From an uncultured Lachnospiraceae bacterium (lineage in GTDB: Bacteria; Bacillota; Clostridia; Lachnospirales; Lachnospiraceae), in contig CANQQN010000016.1 in assembly GCA_947625995.1 (NCBI GenBank), positions 1-15,677 of the forward strand: a stretch of 15,677 bases of DNA, read 5' to 3'. The translations under genes were made by a program, and so were the position numbers. Within the stretch, counting starts at the first letter, position 1; every line of letters begins with the position of its first letter. Positions 1-7,346 of this stretch are shown here, one piece after another. Below the pieces are notes generated by a model that was given only the letters and a program-made list of their open reading frames with translations, was not told the DNA's origin and made no database searches.

Positions 1-2
1 CC

Positions 3-221
3 TCCGGTATGGGTACCTGCGGGCTGGTTGGTCAGATCGGCGTGTACACCGGATGGGTCAACGATGTTGCCGCCGGCACAAAAGCGGCCATCACCCCCAT
101 GGACTGGATCGGACTTGTGCTGATCTGCTTTGTGCTTCCGGCAGTGTTGTCATGGCTGATCGCCCTGCCTTTGCGGAAGATCGGCTGGATCGGGGAAAAT
201 GACCTGAAGCTGGATCTGTAA
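3..221 (+). CDS. 3' end of a polytopic membrane protein, probably PTS_EIIC_2/PfoR-like permease (partial)
   Basis: An open frame enters from the left edge and stops with TAA at 219-221, leaving about 72 C-terminal residues; the true start lies outside the window. The visible part has a glycine-rich stretch (GMGTCGLVGQIG), one clear hydrophobic helix (IGLVLICFVLPAVLSWLIAL) and a short polar tail ending GDxxLKLDL-like. From memory, this Gly-rich motif plus a final helix and a terminal KLDL resembles the PTS_EIIC_2 family of integral membrane proteins that includes PfoR of Clostridium. That assignment is from recall and is not secure; another multi-helix transporter is possible. The gene reads in the same direction as the ATP synthase genes but is separated from them by 73 bases carrying a candidate promoter, so it is probably a separate unit. 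No terminator hairpin was found after it. Confidence 0.5.
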   Translation, partial: SGMGTCGLVGQIGVYTGWVNDVAAGTKAAITPMDWIGLVLICFVLPAVLSWLIALPLRKIGWIGENDLKLDL

Positions 222-240
222 ATTGTTTTCCAAATTTTAC

Positions 241-269
241 TAGACTTTTAGGTTGAAAAGAATTATTAT
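241..269 (+). promoter_or_regulatory. Candidate sigma-A promoter for the ATP synthase operon
   Basis: A -35-like TAGACT (241-246) and a -10-like TATTAT (264-269) are separated by exactly 17 bases, in an AT-rich 73-base gap directly before the first operon gene. A second overlapping -10 candidate, TATATT, lies at 271-276. The matches to TTGACA/TATAAT are 4/6 and 5/6. This is a by-eye call. Confidence 0.4.
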
Positions 270-294
270 GTATATTATGGGGTGAAAGGCGGAT

Positions 295-531
295 ATGAAA
301 GGCAACAGACAGATATTCCAAACGCTTGCACTGGTCACCCAGCTTGGTATTTCCATGCTGGTTCCGATCCTTCTGTGTCTGTGGCTGGGTCATTTTTTAA
401 GCACCCGGTTTTCCTTTGATATCACCCTTCTCCTGTTGATCCTCGGGATCCTTGCGGGGTGCCGGAACTGCTACAAGCTGCTGTCCGGTTTCCTGAAAGA
501 GAGCGATTCCAACAAGGAGCATAGATCGTGA
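295..531 (+). CDS. AtpZ/AtpI-like small membrane protein, first gene of the ATP synthase operon
   Basis: This 78-residue protein has two predicted transmembrane helices (roughly residues 16-35 and 41-60) joined by a short loop, with a polar, charged C-terminus. Size, two-helix hairpin and position just before atpI and atpB fit the AtpZ / 'putative F0F1-ATPase subunit' family (PF09527). Members of that family have been linked to Mg2+/Ca2+ movement and to help in ATP synthase assembly. The ATG at 295 follows an AAAGGCGG site at a short distance, and no better in-frame start exists. The stop overlaps the GTG start of the next gene (GTGA, 528-531), which indicates translational coupling. The family call rests on topology and context, since the sequence itself is weakly conserved. 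Confidence 0.7.
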   Translation: MKGNRQIFQTLALVTQLGISMLVPILLCLWLGHFLSTRFSFDITLLLLILGILAGCRNCYKLLSGFLKESDSNKEHRS

Positions 532-959
532 AAGACCGGTTGATCGAAAAAATACATCCCACGCTTTTGGAAATGTGGCTCGTGACGGCGCTGTACGGCT
601 GTGCGGCGCAGATCGTGATCTGTATCGTGGCGAAACAGAGGCTGTATTATTCCATAGGGCTTTGGGCGGGAGTGGCCACGGCGGTTCTCTGCGGCGGCCT
701 GATGCTTCACGGTATCCGCGGCGCCCTTGACCGGGATGAAAAATCAGCCGTCAGTTATTCTTACAGGCAGTACGCTCTGCGGGCTGCCATTGTTCTGGCA
801 GTGTTTCTCGGGCTGGCCTTCTTCAGCCTGCAAAGCGTTGTCGGCATGTTTATCGGTTTTTTTTCGTTGAAGATATCCGCATATTTGCAGCCGTGGGTGC
901 ACAGACTGCCAATAGTGCAGAATTTTTTGAAGCTTTCAAAAGAGGAGCGTGAGTCCTGA
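528..959 (+). CDS. atpI: ATP synthase subunit I (AtpI-like), assembly factor
   Basis: This 143-residue protein has four hydrophobic segments (approximately residues 17-36, 41-60, 84-104 and 106-126) and short charged ends, the layout of the ATP synthase I family (PF03899). AtpI is not part of the finished enzyme. In Bacillus pseudofirmus and Acetobacterium woodii it has been implicated in c-ring assembly or stability, which is relevant because the c subunit here looks Na+-type. The start is GTG, overlapping the preceding stop by four bases. The stop TGA (957-959) shares its A with the ATG of atpB, so translation is probably coupled through all three genes. Assignment is by topology and place in the operon. 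Confidence 0.7.
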   Translation: MKDRLIEKIHPTLLEMWLVTALYGCAAQIVICIVAKQRLYYSIGLWAGVATAVLCGGLMLHGIRGALDRDEKSAVSYSYRQYALRAAIVLAVFLGLAFFSLQSVVGMFIGFFSLKISAYLQPWVHRLPIVQNFLKLSKEERES

Positions 960-1654
960 TGGAAAATAATGTGGATTTTATGATACACGGACTAATCAAA
1001 TTTCATCTGTTCGGACAGGAACTGTGGATCACCACCACCCATGTCTGTGTATTGATCGTCATGCTGGCGCTGCTGATCTTTGCAGTGATCGCAAACTATA
1101 AGATCCGGCACGCGAAGGAGATCCCCGATACTTTCCAGAATATTGTCGAGCTGATCGTGGAATCTCTGGACAATATGGTCTACAATATTATGGGCGACAA
1201 TGCGAAGAAGTTCCGCAATTATATCGGGACTATCTTTATGTTCATATTGCTTAGCAATATTTCCGGTCTTTTCGGACTGCGACCCCCTACGGCGGATTAT
1301 GGCACTACCCTTTGTCTGGGCCTCATTACCTTTATGCTGATCCAGTACAACAATATCAAGTACAATAAGGGCAGAGCCTTTACGGATCTGTTTAAGCCGC
1401 TGCCTTTTTTGTTTCCCATCAACCTGATCGGCGAGATCGCCACGCCCGTATCTCTTTCCCTGCGTCTTTTTGGAAACGTGCTTTCGGGAACGGTGATGAT
1501 GGCGCTGATCTACGGGCTGCTTCCGCTTTTCATCAAGATCGGTTTTCCGGCGTTTCTTCATGTGTATTTTGATATTTTCTCCGGCTGCATTCAGACCTAC
1601 GTGTTCTGTATGCTGACAATGGTGTTCATCAGCCAGAAGATACCTTCGGAGTAA
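959..1654 (+). CDS. atpB: F1Fo ATP synthase subunit a
   Basis: Subunit a (231 residues) forms the two ion half-channels against the c-ring in the membrane. The hallmark helix reads ATPVSLSLRLFGNVLSG, placing the essential arginine at R169, equivalent to E. coli aR210. Upstream are a predicted first helix (about 24-45), the amphipathic segment with NIVELIVESL, and the LSNISGLFGLRPPTAD stretch typical of bacterial a subunits. The last helix contains Q212 (GCIQTYVFCMLT), matching the conserved C-terminal polar position. Length is usual for Firmicutes. The ATG overlaps the atpI stop by one base, with AGAGGAG at 941-947 as the ribosome site. A 48-base gap follows before atpE. Confidence 0.97.
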   Translation: MENNVDFMIHGLIKFHLFGQELWITTTHVCVLIVMLALLIFAVIANYKIRHAKEIPDTFQNIVELIVESLDNMVYNIMGDNAKKFRNYIGTIFMFILLSNISGLFGLRPPTADYGTTLCLGLITFMLIQYNNIKYNKGRAFTDLFKPLPFLFPINLIGEIATPVSLSLRLFGNVLSGTVMMALIYGLLPLFIKIGFPAFLHVYFDIFSGCIQTYVFCMLTMVFISQKIPSE

Positions 1655-1685
1655 GTATAGAATAAGGACCAATCATTTATTCAAT

Positions 1686-1694
1686 AAAAGGAGG
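1686..1694 (+). promoter_or_regulatory. Strong Shine-Dalgarno of atpE
   Basis: The sequence AAAAGGAGG sits 8 bases before the atpE ATG inside an A/T-rich gap. It is among the best ribosome sites in the operon. Subunit c is needed in roughly 9-15 copies per enzyme while most partners need one, so a strong initiation site here makes sense; E. coli atpE is also known for efficient translation initiation. Confidence 0.7.
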
Positions 1695-1702
1695 ACAAAC
1701 AT

Positions 1703-1969
1703 ATGTCTAATATCACCAATGAAGGCTTAATCTTAGCATGTTCAGCTATCGGCGCAGGGCTTGCGATGATCGCAGGCGTGGGCCCCGGTATCGGGCAGGG
1801 TATCGCGGCGGGACACGGCGCCGCGGCTGTGGGACGCAATCCCGGGGCAAAGGGCGATATCACTTCCACCATGCTTCTGGGTCAGGCAGTTGCAGAGACC
1901 ACAGGTCTTTACGGCCTTGCTATCGCGTTTATCCTGTTGTTTGCGAATCCTCTGCTTGGGAAACTGTAA
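1703..1969 (+). CDS. atpE: F1Fo ATP synthase subunit c, predicted Na+-binding type
   Basis: This 88-residue two-helix hairpin is the rotor-ring proteolipid. Helix 1 carries the GxGxGxG packing pattern and P28-G-I-G-Q32; the polar loop reads GRNPGAKGD (44-52); helix 2 carries V63-A-E65-T66-T67-G-L-Y70. In the Ilyobacter tartaricus c-ring the Na+ site uses Gln32, Val63 carbonyl, Glu65 and Ser66, with Thr67 and Tyr70 in support. All of these positions align here with identical numbering; the only change is Ser66 to Thr, which keeps a hydroxyl. Sodium coupling is therefore inferred, though a ring that also takes H+ when Na+ is low is possible. The ATG at 1703 follows AAAAGGAGG. The stop codon lies within a hairpin (1963-1979). 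Confidence 0.97.
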   Translation: MSNITNEGLILACSAIGAGLAMIAGVGPGIGQGIAAGHGAAAVGRNPGAKGDITSTMLLGQAVAETTGLYGLAIAFILLFANPLLGKL

Positions 1970-1979
1970 GCGTTACAGT
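1963..1979 (+). promoter_or_regulatory. Intercistronic hairpin over the atpE stop codon
   Basis: ACTGTAA (1963-1969) and TTACAGT (1973-1979) form a perfect 7-bp stem with a GCG loop. It includes the atpE stop codon and lies 31 bases before the atpF start. No T-run follows, so it is not a classical terminator. It may protect the upstream mRNA end or tune the atpE to atpF output, but a chance palindrome is possible. Confidence 0.4.
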
Positions 1980-2010
1980 GTTTCAGGTATAAAAGGAAGG
2001 AGACGCAGAC

Positions 2011-2526
2011 TTGGAACGATTATTTGATCTGTCCCCGCAGCTGCTGTTTGACACGGCGCTGCTGGCGATTGCTGTGTTTGTGCTGTTTACCGCCATGTCT
2101 TATCTTCTGTTTGAGCCGGCGCGGAAAATGCTGGAGAAGCGGAAAGAAAAGATCAAAAACGATCTGGAAACAGCCTCAAAGGACAAAGAGGAAGCGGCCG
2201 GCCTGAAGGCGGAGTATGAAGGAAAGTTAAAGAACGCCGACAGGGAGGTGGATGACATCCTGAGCACTTCCAGACAGCGCGCGCTGAGCAATGAAGAAAA
2301 GATCTTAGAGGAAGCGAGAGCCGAGGCGGACCGGATGAAGAGTCAGGCCCAAAAGGAGATCGCCCTCGAAAAAGAGCGCGTCAGAGATGATATGAAAAAG
2401 GAAATGGTACAGCTTGCTTCCGCCATGGCGGGGAAAGTGGTTTCGGCTTCCATGAATACGGAGGTACAGGATTCCCTTGTAGAAGAAACTTTAAAAGAGA
2501 TGAGTGAAAAGACATGGGAAAATTAG
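2011..2526 (+). CDS. atpF: F1Fo ATP synthase subunit b
   Basis: Subunit b (171 residues) is the peripheral stalk that keeps F1 from turning with the rotor. One N-terminal membrane helix (about residues 11-33, LLFDTALLAIAVFVLFTAMS) is followed by the typical LFEPARKMLEKRKEKI entry into a long, charged, Lys/Glu/Ala-rich coiled coil (about 35-150) and a short end domain that meets delta. The start is TTG at 2011, preceded by AAGGAAGGAG about 8 bases upstream. The protein it gives (MERLFDLSPQLL) places the membrane helix at the expected distance from the N-terminus, and no nearby ATG fits. The C-terminal 13 bases overlap atpH, an arrangement that favours coupled synthesis of these two stalk proteins. 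Confidence 0.95.
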   Translation: MERLFDLSPQLLFDTALLAIAVFVLFTAMSYLLFEPARKMLEKRKEKIKNDLETASKDKEEAAGLKAEYEGKLKNADREVDDILSTSRQRALSNEEKILEEARAEADRMKSQAQKEIALEKERVRDDMKKEMVQLASAMAGKVVSASMNTEVQDSLVEETLKEMSEKTWEN

Positions 2527-3059
2527 CAAAAACGGTTTACGGGGAAGCATTGTTCGAGCTTGCCCGCGACAGGGATCAGACGGAGGAACTGATGGAGGAG
2601 ATCCGCTCCATGGAGCAGATCCTTTCTGAGAACAGGGACTTCTGCGCGGTGATGGCGCATCCCCGGATCAGCAAGGAAGAAAAAGAAAAGCTTCTGGAAG
2701 AGATCTTCAAAGACCGGGCCTCCGATACCATGACCGGATTTCTGAAGCTTGTGCTGGAGAAGGATCATTTTCAGGAGCTTCCGGATATTTTTGAGCAGTA
2801 CGCAGACTGTTACCGGGCATTTCATAATATAGGAGCCGCCGTCGTCACTTCGGCCGCGGCGCTTTCAGAAAAGCAGAAGGAACAGATACTTAAGAAGCTT
2901 CAGGCTACCACAAGCTATGAGGCCATTCAGATAGAATACCGGGTGGATCCGGCTTTGATCGGCGGCGTTGTCATCCGCATAGGGGACAGGGTCGTGGACG
3001 GAAGCGTGAAAAACCGGCTTGACAGGCTCACGAGAGAGTTGAGCAGTATACAGATATAA
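2514..3059 (+). CDS. atpH: F1Fo ATP synthase subunit delta
   Basis: Delta (181 residues) sits on top of the alpha/beta hexamer and joins it to subunit b. The N-terminal helical domain begins AKTVYGEALFELARDRDQ and carries the usual ILSENRDFCAVMAHPRIS / EEKEKLLEEIF pattern. The C-terminal part has AAVVTSAAALSEKQKEQILKKL and ends with DPALIGGVVIRIGDRVVDGSVKNRLDRL, the most conserved signature of the delta/OSCP family. Length matches the family. The ATG lies inside the end of atpF, so its ribosome site is within atpF coding sequence (AAAAGAGATGAG region). It is followed by a 28-base gap with a good ribosome site for atpA. Confidence 0.96.
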   Translation: MGKLAKTVYGEALFELARDRDQTEELMEEIRSMEQILSENRDFCAVMAHPRISKEEKEKLLEEIFKDRASDTMTGFLKLVLEKDHFQELPDIFEQYADCYRAFHNIGAAVVTSAAALSEKQKEQILKKLQATTSYEAIQIEYRVDPALIGGVVIRIGDRVVDGSVKNRLDRLTRELSSIQI

Positions 3060-3087
3060 GAACGACAAAAAGGAGGGTGAGAGCCCT

Positions 3088-4593
3088 ATGAATTTGAAAC
3101 CCGAAGAGATCGGTTCCATCATTAAAAAGCAGATCGGGCAGTACAGCACGAAGCTGGAGGTTTCCGATGTGGGTACCGTGATCCAGACGTCCGACGGCAT
3201 CTGCCGTATCCACGGTCTGGAAAAGGCCATGCAGGGCGAACTGCTGGAGTTCCCCGGCGGGGTGTACGGCATGGTCATGAATCTGGAGGAAGACAACGTA
3301 GGCGCGGTGCTCTTAAGCGACACGAGAAATGTCAGCGAGGGCGATACCGTTAAGACCACAGGCCGCGTGGTGGAGGTGCCTGTAGGCGACGCCCTTTTGG
3401 GACGTGTGGTCAACAGTCTGGGCCAGCCGGTGGACGGCAAGGGCCCCATTCAGACAGACAGATCCCGCCAGATCGAGCGGGTTGCTTCCGGCGTTATCAC
3501 CAGAAAATCCGTCAGCGTGCCCCTGCAGACGGGGATCAAGGCCATTGACGCCATGGTGCCTATCGGACGGGGACAGAGAGAACTGATCATCGGCGACAGG
3601 CAGACAGGCAAGACTGCCATAGCCATCGATACGATCATCAACCAGAAGGGACAGGGCGTAAAGTGTATCTATGTGGCCATTGGACAGAAAGCGTCCACGG
3701 TGGCTTCCATTGTTAAGACACTGGAGGAGTTCGGCGCCATGGCTTACACTACCGTGGTGGCTTCTACCGCCAGCGAGCTTGCGCCGCTGCAATATATCGC
3801 GCCCTACGCGGGATGTGCCATGGGTGAAGAATGGATGGAGAACGGGGAGGACGTGCTGATCATTTACGACGATCTTTCCAAGCACGCAACGGCTTACCGT
3901 ACCCTTTCTCTGCTGCTTCGCAGGCCGCCCGGACGTGAGGCTTATCCCGGCGACGTATTTTATCTTCATTCCAGACTGCTGGAAAGAGCGGCCTGTATGG
4001 CTGACGAGTACGGCGGCGGTTCCCTGACGGCGCTGCCCATCATCGAGACGCAGGCCGGGGATGTGTCCGCCTATATTCCCACCAACGTGATCTCTATCAC
4101 AGACGGTCAGATCTATCTGGAGACGGAGAGCTTCAACGCAGGCTTCCGCCCCGCTATCAACGCGGGTCTTTCTGTTTCCCGTGTAGGCGGCGCCGCGCAG
4201 ATCAAGGCCATCAAGAAGATCGCCGCCCCGATCCGCGTGGAATTGGCCCAGTACCGGGAATTGGAAGCGTTCACCCAGTTCGGCTCCGAACTGGATGCGG
4301 ATACAAAAGAGAAGCTGGCGCAGGGCGAGCGCATCCGCGAGATGCTGAAGCAGCCCCAGTATCAGCCTATGCCCGTGGAGTATCAGGTGATCATCATCTA
4401 CGCGGCCACAAAGAAATATCTGCTGAATATTAAGGTCGAAGACGTGCTCCGCTTTGAGAAGGAGCTGTTTGAATATATCGATACCAAGTACCCTGAGCTG
4501 CCAAGAGATATCAAGGAAAAGAAAGAATTGACGCCGGAGCTTGAGGAGACCCTTGCAAAGGCCATCACGGAATTCAAAGACAGCTTCCGGTAA
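3088..4593 (+). CDS. atpA: F1Fo ATP synthase subunit alpha
   Basis: Alpha (501 residues) forms the non-catalytic nucleotide sites of F1 and supplies the arginine finger to the neighbouring beta catalytic site. Domains in order are an N-terminal beta-barrel (about 25-93), the nucleotide-binding domain with Walker A GDRQTGKT (169-176) and Walker B VLIIYDD (256-262), the SVSRVGGAAQ motif with the arginine finger R365, and a C-terminal helical bundle. Length is typical. AAGGAGGGTGA at 3070-3080 precedes the ATG. Nothing is missing or unusual. A 25-base gap separates it from atpG. Confidence 0.98.
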   Translation: MNLKPEEIGSIIKKQIGQYSTKLEVSDVGTVIQTSDGICRIHGLEKAMQGELLEFPGGVYGMVMNLEEDNVGAVLLSDTRNVSEGDTVKTTGRVVEVPVGDALLGRVVNSLGQPVDGKGPIQTDRSRQIERVASGVITRKSVSVPLQTGIKAIDAMVPIGRGQRELIIGDRQTGKTAIAIDTIINQKGQGVKCIYVAIGQKASTVASIVKTLEEFGAMAYTTVVASTASELAPLQYIAPYAGCAMGEEWMENGEDVLIIYDDLSKHATAYRTLSLLLRRPPGREAYPGDVFYLHSRLLERAACMADEYGGGSLTALPIIETQAGDVSAYIPTNVISITDGQIYLETESFNAGFRPAINAGLSVSRVGGAAQIKAIKKIAAPIRVELAQYRELEAFTQFGSELDADTKEKLAQGERIREMLKQPQYQPMPVEYQVIIIYAATKKYLLNIKVEDVLRFEKELFEYIDTKYPELPRDIKEKKELTPELEETLAKAITEFKDSFR

Positions 4594-4618
4594 GCTGGGA
4601 GAAAGGCGGGGTTGATTT

Positions 4619-5476
4619 ATGGCTTCCATGAGAGATATCAAGCGGCGAAGGAGCAGCATTCAGAGTACCCAGCAGATCACAAAGGCCATGAAGCTGGTCT
4701 CTACCGTGAAGCTGCAGAAAGCAAGGACGCGCGCCGAAAAGTGCAACGATTATTTTCACAGGATGTATGAGACGATCCACTCCATTCTTGCAAGGACTGG
4801 CGTGGTGATGAGCCCTTATCTGCAGAAAGGTCCGTCGGAGAAAAAGGCCGTGGTCCTGATCTCCTCCAATCGCGGACTGGCGGGGGGCTACAATTCCAAT
4901 GTGGCCAAAAAGCTGCTGGAATGCGGGTTTGACCGGGAGGATGTGCAGCTTTATACCATGGGCCGCAAGGCAAAGGATTATTTGAGCCGGAGAGGTTATG
5001 AGGTGGTCTCCGATTATTCCGATGCAATTGACGAACCGGCTTACAAGGACGCGGCCGCTCTGGGAGAGGAGGTTCTGGAGGCCTATACCTCCGGCGCGGC
5101 AGGCGAATTGTATCTGATCTATACAGAGTTTCACAATACGGTTTCTCAGGAGCCGGTGGCTATGAAGCTTCTGCCCGTTGAGCCGGAAGAAGAGTTTGCC
5201 AACCGGACGGAAAAGCTGACGCTGATGAATTATGAGCCGGACGAGGAGACTGTGCTTGGGGAGATGATCCCTCAGTATATCAAGAGCCTGATCTACGGCG
5301 CGATGATCGAGTCTGCGGCAAGCGAAAACAGCGCCAGAATGCAGGCTATGGACAATGCCACCAGCAATGCGGAGGATATGATACAGGATCTGTCCGTGAA
5401 GTACAACCGGGCAAGACAGAATTCCATTACGCAGGAACTGACGGAGATCATCGCGGGCGCCGAGGCGATCGGATAA
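4619..5476 (+). CDS. atpG: F1Fo ATP synthase subunit gamma
   Basis: Gamma (285 residues) is the central rotating shaft linking the c-ring to the catalytic hexamer. The two conserved coiled-coil ends are plain: the N-terminal MRDIKRRRSSIQSTQQITKAMK (about 4-25) and the C-terminal ARQNSITQELTEIIAGAEAI (265-284). Between them lies the Rossmann-like domain with VVLISSNRGLAGGYNSNV. The ATG at 4619 is preceded by AAAGGCGGGG at 7 bases, better placed than the second in-frame ATG at 4628. Length is normal. atpD follows after 25 bases. Confidence 0.97.
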   Translation: MASMRDIKRRRSSIQSTQQITKAMKLVSTVKLQKARTRAEKCNDYFHRMYETIHSILARTGVVMSPYLQKGPSEKKAVVLISSNRGLAGGYNSNVAKKLLECGFDREDVQLYTMGRKAKDYLSRRGYEVVSDYSDAIDEPAYKDAAALGEEVLEAYTSGAAGELYLIYTEFHNTVSQEPVAMKLLPVEPEEEFANRTEKLTLMNYEPDEETVLGEMIPQYIKSLIYGAMIESAASENSARMQAMDNATSNAEDMIQDLSVKYNRARQNSITQELTEIIAGAEAIG

Positions 5477-5501
5477 GGACATTTATAGATGGAGGATTAC
5501 A

Positions 5502-6899
5502 ATGGCTGAAAAAAACATTGGTCATGTGACACAGATCATAGGCGCGGTGTTGGATATCCGGTTTTCGGAGGGAAACCTGCCTCAGTTGAATGAGGCTATC
5601 CGGATCAAGAACGCGCCGCAGAAATTAGTAGTGGAGGTTGCCCAGCATCTGGGCGACGATACGGTCCGCTGTATCGCCCTTGGCCCTACGGACGGACTGG
5701 TGAGAGGCATGGAGGCGGAGGCCACGGGGGCTCCTATCCGCGTGCCGGTTGGGGAAAAGACCTTGGGCCGTATGTTCAACGTGCTTGGAGATCCCATCGA
5801 CAATCTGGATCCCCCGACGGATGTGAAGTATGAGCCTATCCACAAGAAAGCGCCCACCGTGGCGGAGCAGTCCACGGAGACGGAAATGCTGGAGACAGGC
5901 ATCAAGGTGGTAGATCTGCTGTGCCCTTATCAGAAGGGCGGTAAGATCGGCCTGTTCGGCGGCGCCGGCGTAGGCAAGACGGTGCTGATCCAAGAACTGA
6001 TCCGCAATATTGCCACAGAACACGGCGGGTATTCCGTATTTACAGGCGTTGGCGAGCGTACCCGGGAGGGCAACGACCTGTATTATGAAATGAAGGAGTC
6101 CGGCGTTATCGAAAAGACCACCATGGTGTTCGGCCAGATGAACGAGCCGCCCGGCGCAAGAATGCGCGTGGGCCTTACCGGGCTGACCATGGCGGAGTAT
6201 TTCAGGGATGAAGGCGGCCGCGACGTGCTGCTGTTTATAGATAATATCTTCCGTTTTACGCAGGCGGGTTCCGAGGTATCCGCGCTGTTGGGACGTATGC
6301 CCTCCGCGGTAGGCTACCAGCCTACCCTGCAGACGGAGATGGGCGCCCTTCAGGAGCGCATCACCTCCACGAAGAATGGCTCCATCACGTCTATTCAGGC
6401 AGTCTATGTGCCTGCAGATGACCTGACTGACCCGGCGCCGGCCACTACATTTGCTCATCTGGACGCCACCACGGTGTTGTCCAGATCCATTGTAGAACTT
6501 GGAATTTACCCGGCGGTAGACCCGCTGGATTCCACTTCCAGAATTCTGGATCCCAGAATCCTCGGCGAGGAGCATTACCGGACCGCCCGTGACGTGCAGG
6601 AGATCTTGCAGCGCTACCGCGAACTTCAGGATATCATCGCCATTCTTGGTATGGATGAGCTTTCCGAGGCGGACAAACTGGTGGTGGCAAGAGCCAGAAG
6701 GGTGCAGCGTTTCCTGTCTCAGCCCTTCCATGTGGCGGAGCAGTTTACGGGTCTTCCCGGCGTGTATGTGCCCATCAGCGAGACCATCCGGGGTTTCCGT
6801 GAGATTCTGGACGGTAAGCATGACGAGATTCCGGAAAGCTATTTCCTGAATGCGGGAAGCATCGACGATGTACTGAAGCGTTATAACGGCGCACAGTAG
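5502..6899 (+). CDS. atpD: F1Fo ATP synthase subunit beta
   Basis: Beta (465 residues) carries the catalytic sites for ATP synthesis and hydrolysis. Seen in order: the N-terminal beta-barrel, Walker A GGAGVGKT (153-160), the GVGERTREGNDL loop with catalytic Glu E185, Walker B LLFIDN with D247, the signature PAVDPLDSTS (337-346), and a DELSEAD motif (385-391) in the C-terminal helical domain that contacts gamma. All catalytic residues are present. The ATG at 5502 follows GGAGG at 5491-5495 with a 6-base spacer. atpC begins 16 bases after the stop. Confidence 0.99.
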   Translation: MAEKNIGHVTQIIGAVLDIRFSEGNLPQLNEAIRIKNAPQKLVVEVAQHLGDDTVRCIALGPTDGLVRGMEAEATGAPIRVPVGEKTLGRMFNVLGDPIDNLDPPTDVKYEPIHKKAPTVAEQSTETEMLETGIKVVDLLCPYQKGGKIGLFGGAGVGKTVLIQELIRNIATEHGGYSVFTGVGERTREGNDLYYEMKESGVIEKTTMVFGQMNEPPGARMRVGLTGLTMAEYFRDEGGRDVLLFIDNIFRFTQAGSEVSALLGRMPSAVGYQPTLQTEMGALQERITSTKNGSITSIQAVYVPADDLTDPAPATTFAHLDATTVLSRSIVELGIYPAVDPLDSTSRILDPRILGEEHYRTARDVQEILQRYRELQDIIAILGMDELSEADKLVVARARRVQRFLSQPFHVAEQFTGLPGVYVPISETIRGFREILDGKHDEIPESYFLNAGSIDDVLKRYNGAQ

Positions 6900-6915
6900 A
6901 TTTTTGGAGGTAACA

Positions 6916-7326
6916 ATGGCGGAGAACAATCTGTTTCAGGTGGAGATCATCTGTCCTGACCATATGTTTTATCAGGGAGAGGCTTCCATGATCGAATTTA
7001 ATACTTCGGAGGGGCAGGTGGGGATCTTAAAAAACCATGTGCCTGAAACGTTGATCGTGCGTCCCGGTATCGTTGTCATCACGGACGGACAGAAAAAGCA
7101 GGAGGCCGCGCTCCACGGCGGATTTGCGGAGGTTTTGAAGGATAAGGTGACTATCCTAGCGCAGGCGGCGGAGTGGCCGCGGGAGATCGATGTAGCGCGC
7201 GCCGAGGAGGCAAAGGAGAGAGCCCAGAAGCGTCTGTCCGACAAGCGGCAGGATCTTGACGTACTGCGGGCGGAACTTTCGTTGAAACGAGCGTTAGTCA
7301 GACTGGATCTGACAAAAAATAAATGA
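6916..7326 (+). CDS. atpC: F1Fo ATP synthase subunit epsilon
   Basis: Epsilon (136 residues) binds gamma at the rotor foot and, through its C-terminal helices, can restrain ATP hydrolysis. The N-terminal beta-sandwich shows EGQVGILKNHVPETLIVRPG and the GGFAEV strand; the C-terminal two-helix hairpin (about 87-130) is rich in Arg, Glu and Ala. An in-frame TTG at 6904 would add four residues, but it lies within the ribosome site; TTGGAGG (6904-6910) with a 5-base spacer points to the ATG at 6916. The TGA at 7324-7326 is close to the next gene, with no terminator between. Last of the standard ATP synthase genes here. Confidence 0.96.
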   Translation: MAENNLFQVEIICPDHMFYQGEASMIEFNTSEGQVGILKNHVPETLIVRPGIVVITDGQKKQEAALHGGFAEVLKDKVTILAQAAEWPREIDVARAEEAKERAQKRLSDKRQDLDVLRAELSLKRALVRLDLTKNK

Positions 7327-7346
7327 TCAAACAAGGGGGTAACAAT

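Noticed and set aside
3313..4659. A 448-codon open frame on the minus strand opposite atpA and the start of atpG
   Set aside because: It mirrors clear ATP synthase genes, has no ribosome site, and its composition (many His, Arg, Gln) is what antisense reading of GC-rich third positions gives.
5625..6929. A 434-codon open frame on the minus strand opposite atpD
   Set aside because: Same reason: the shadow of a highly conserved gene, no family motif, His/Arg-rich translation.
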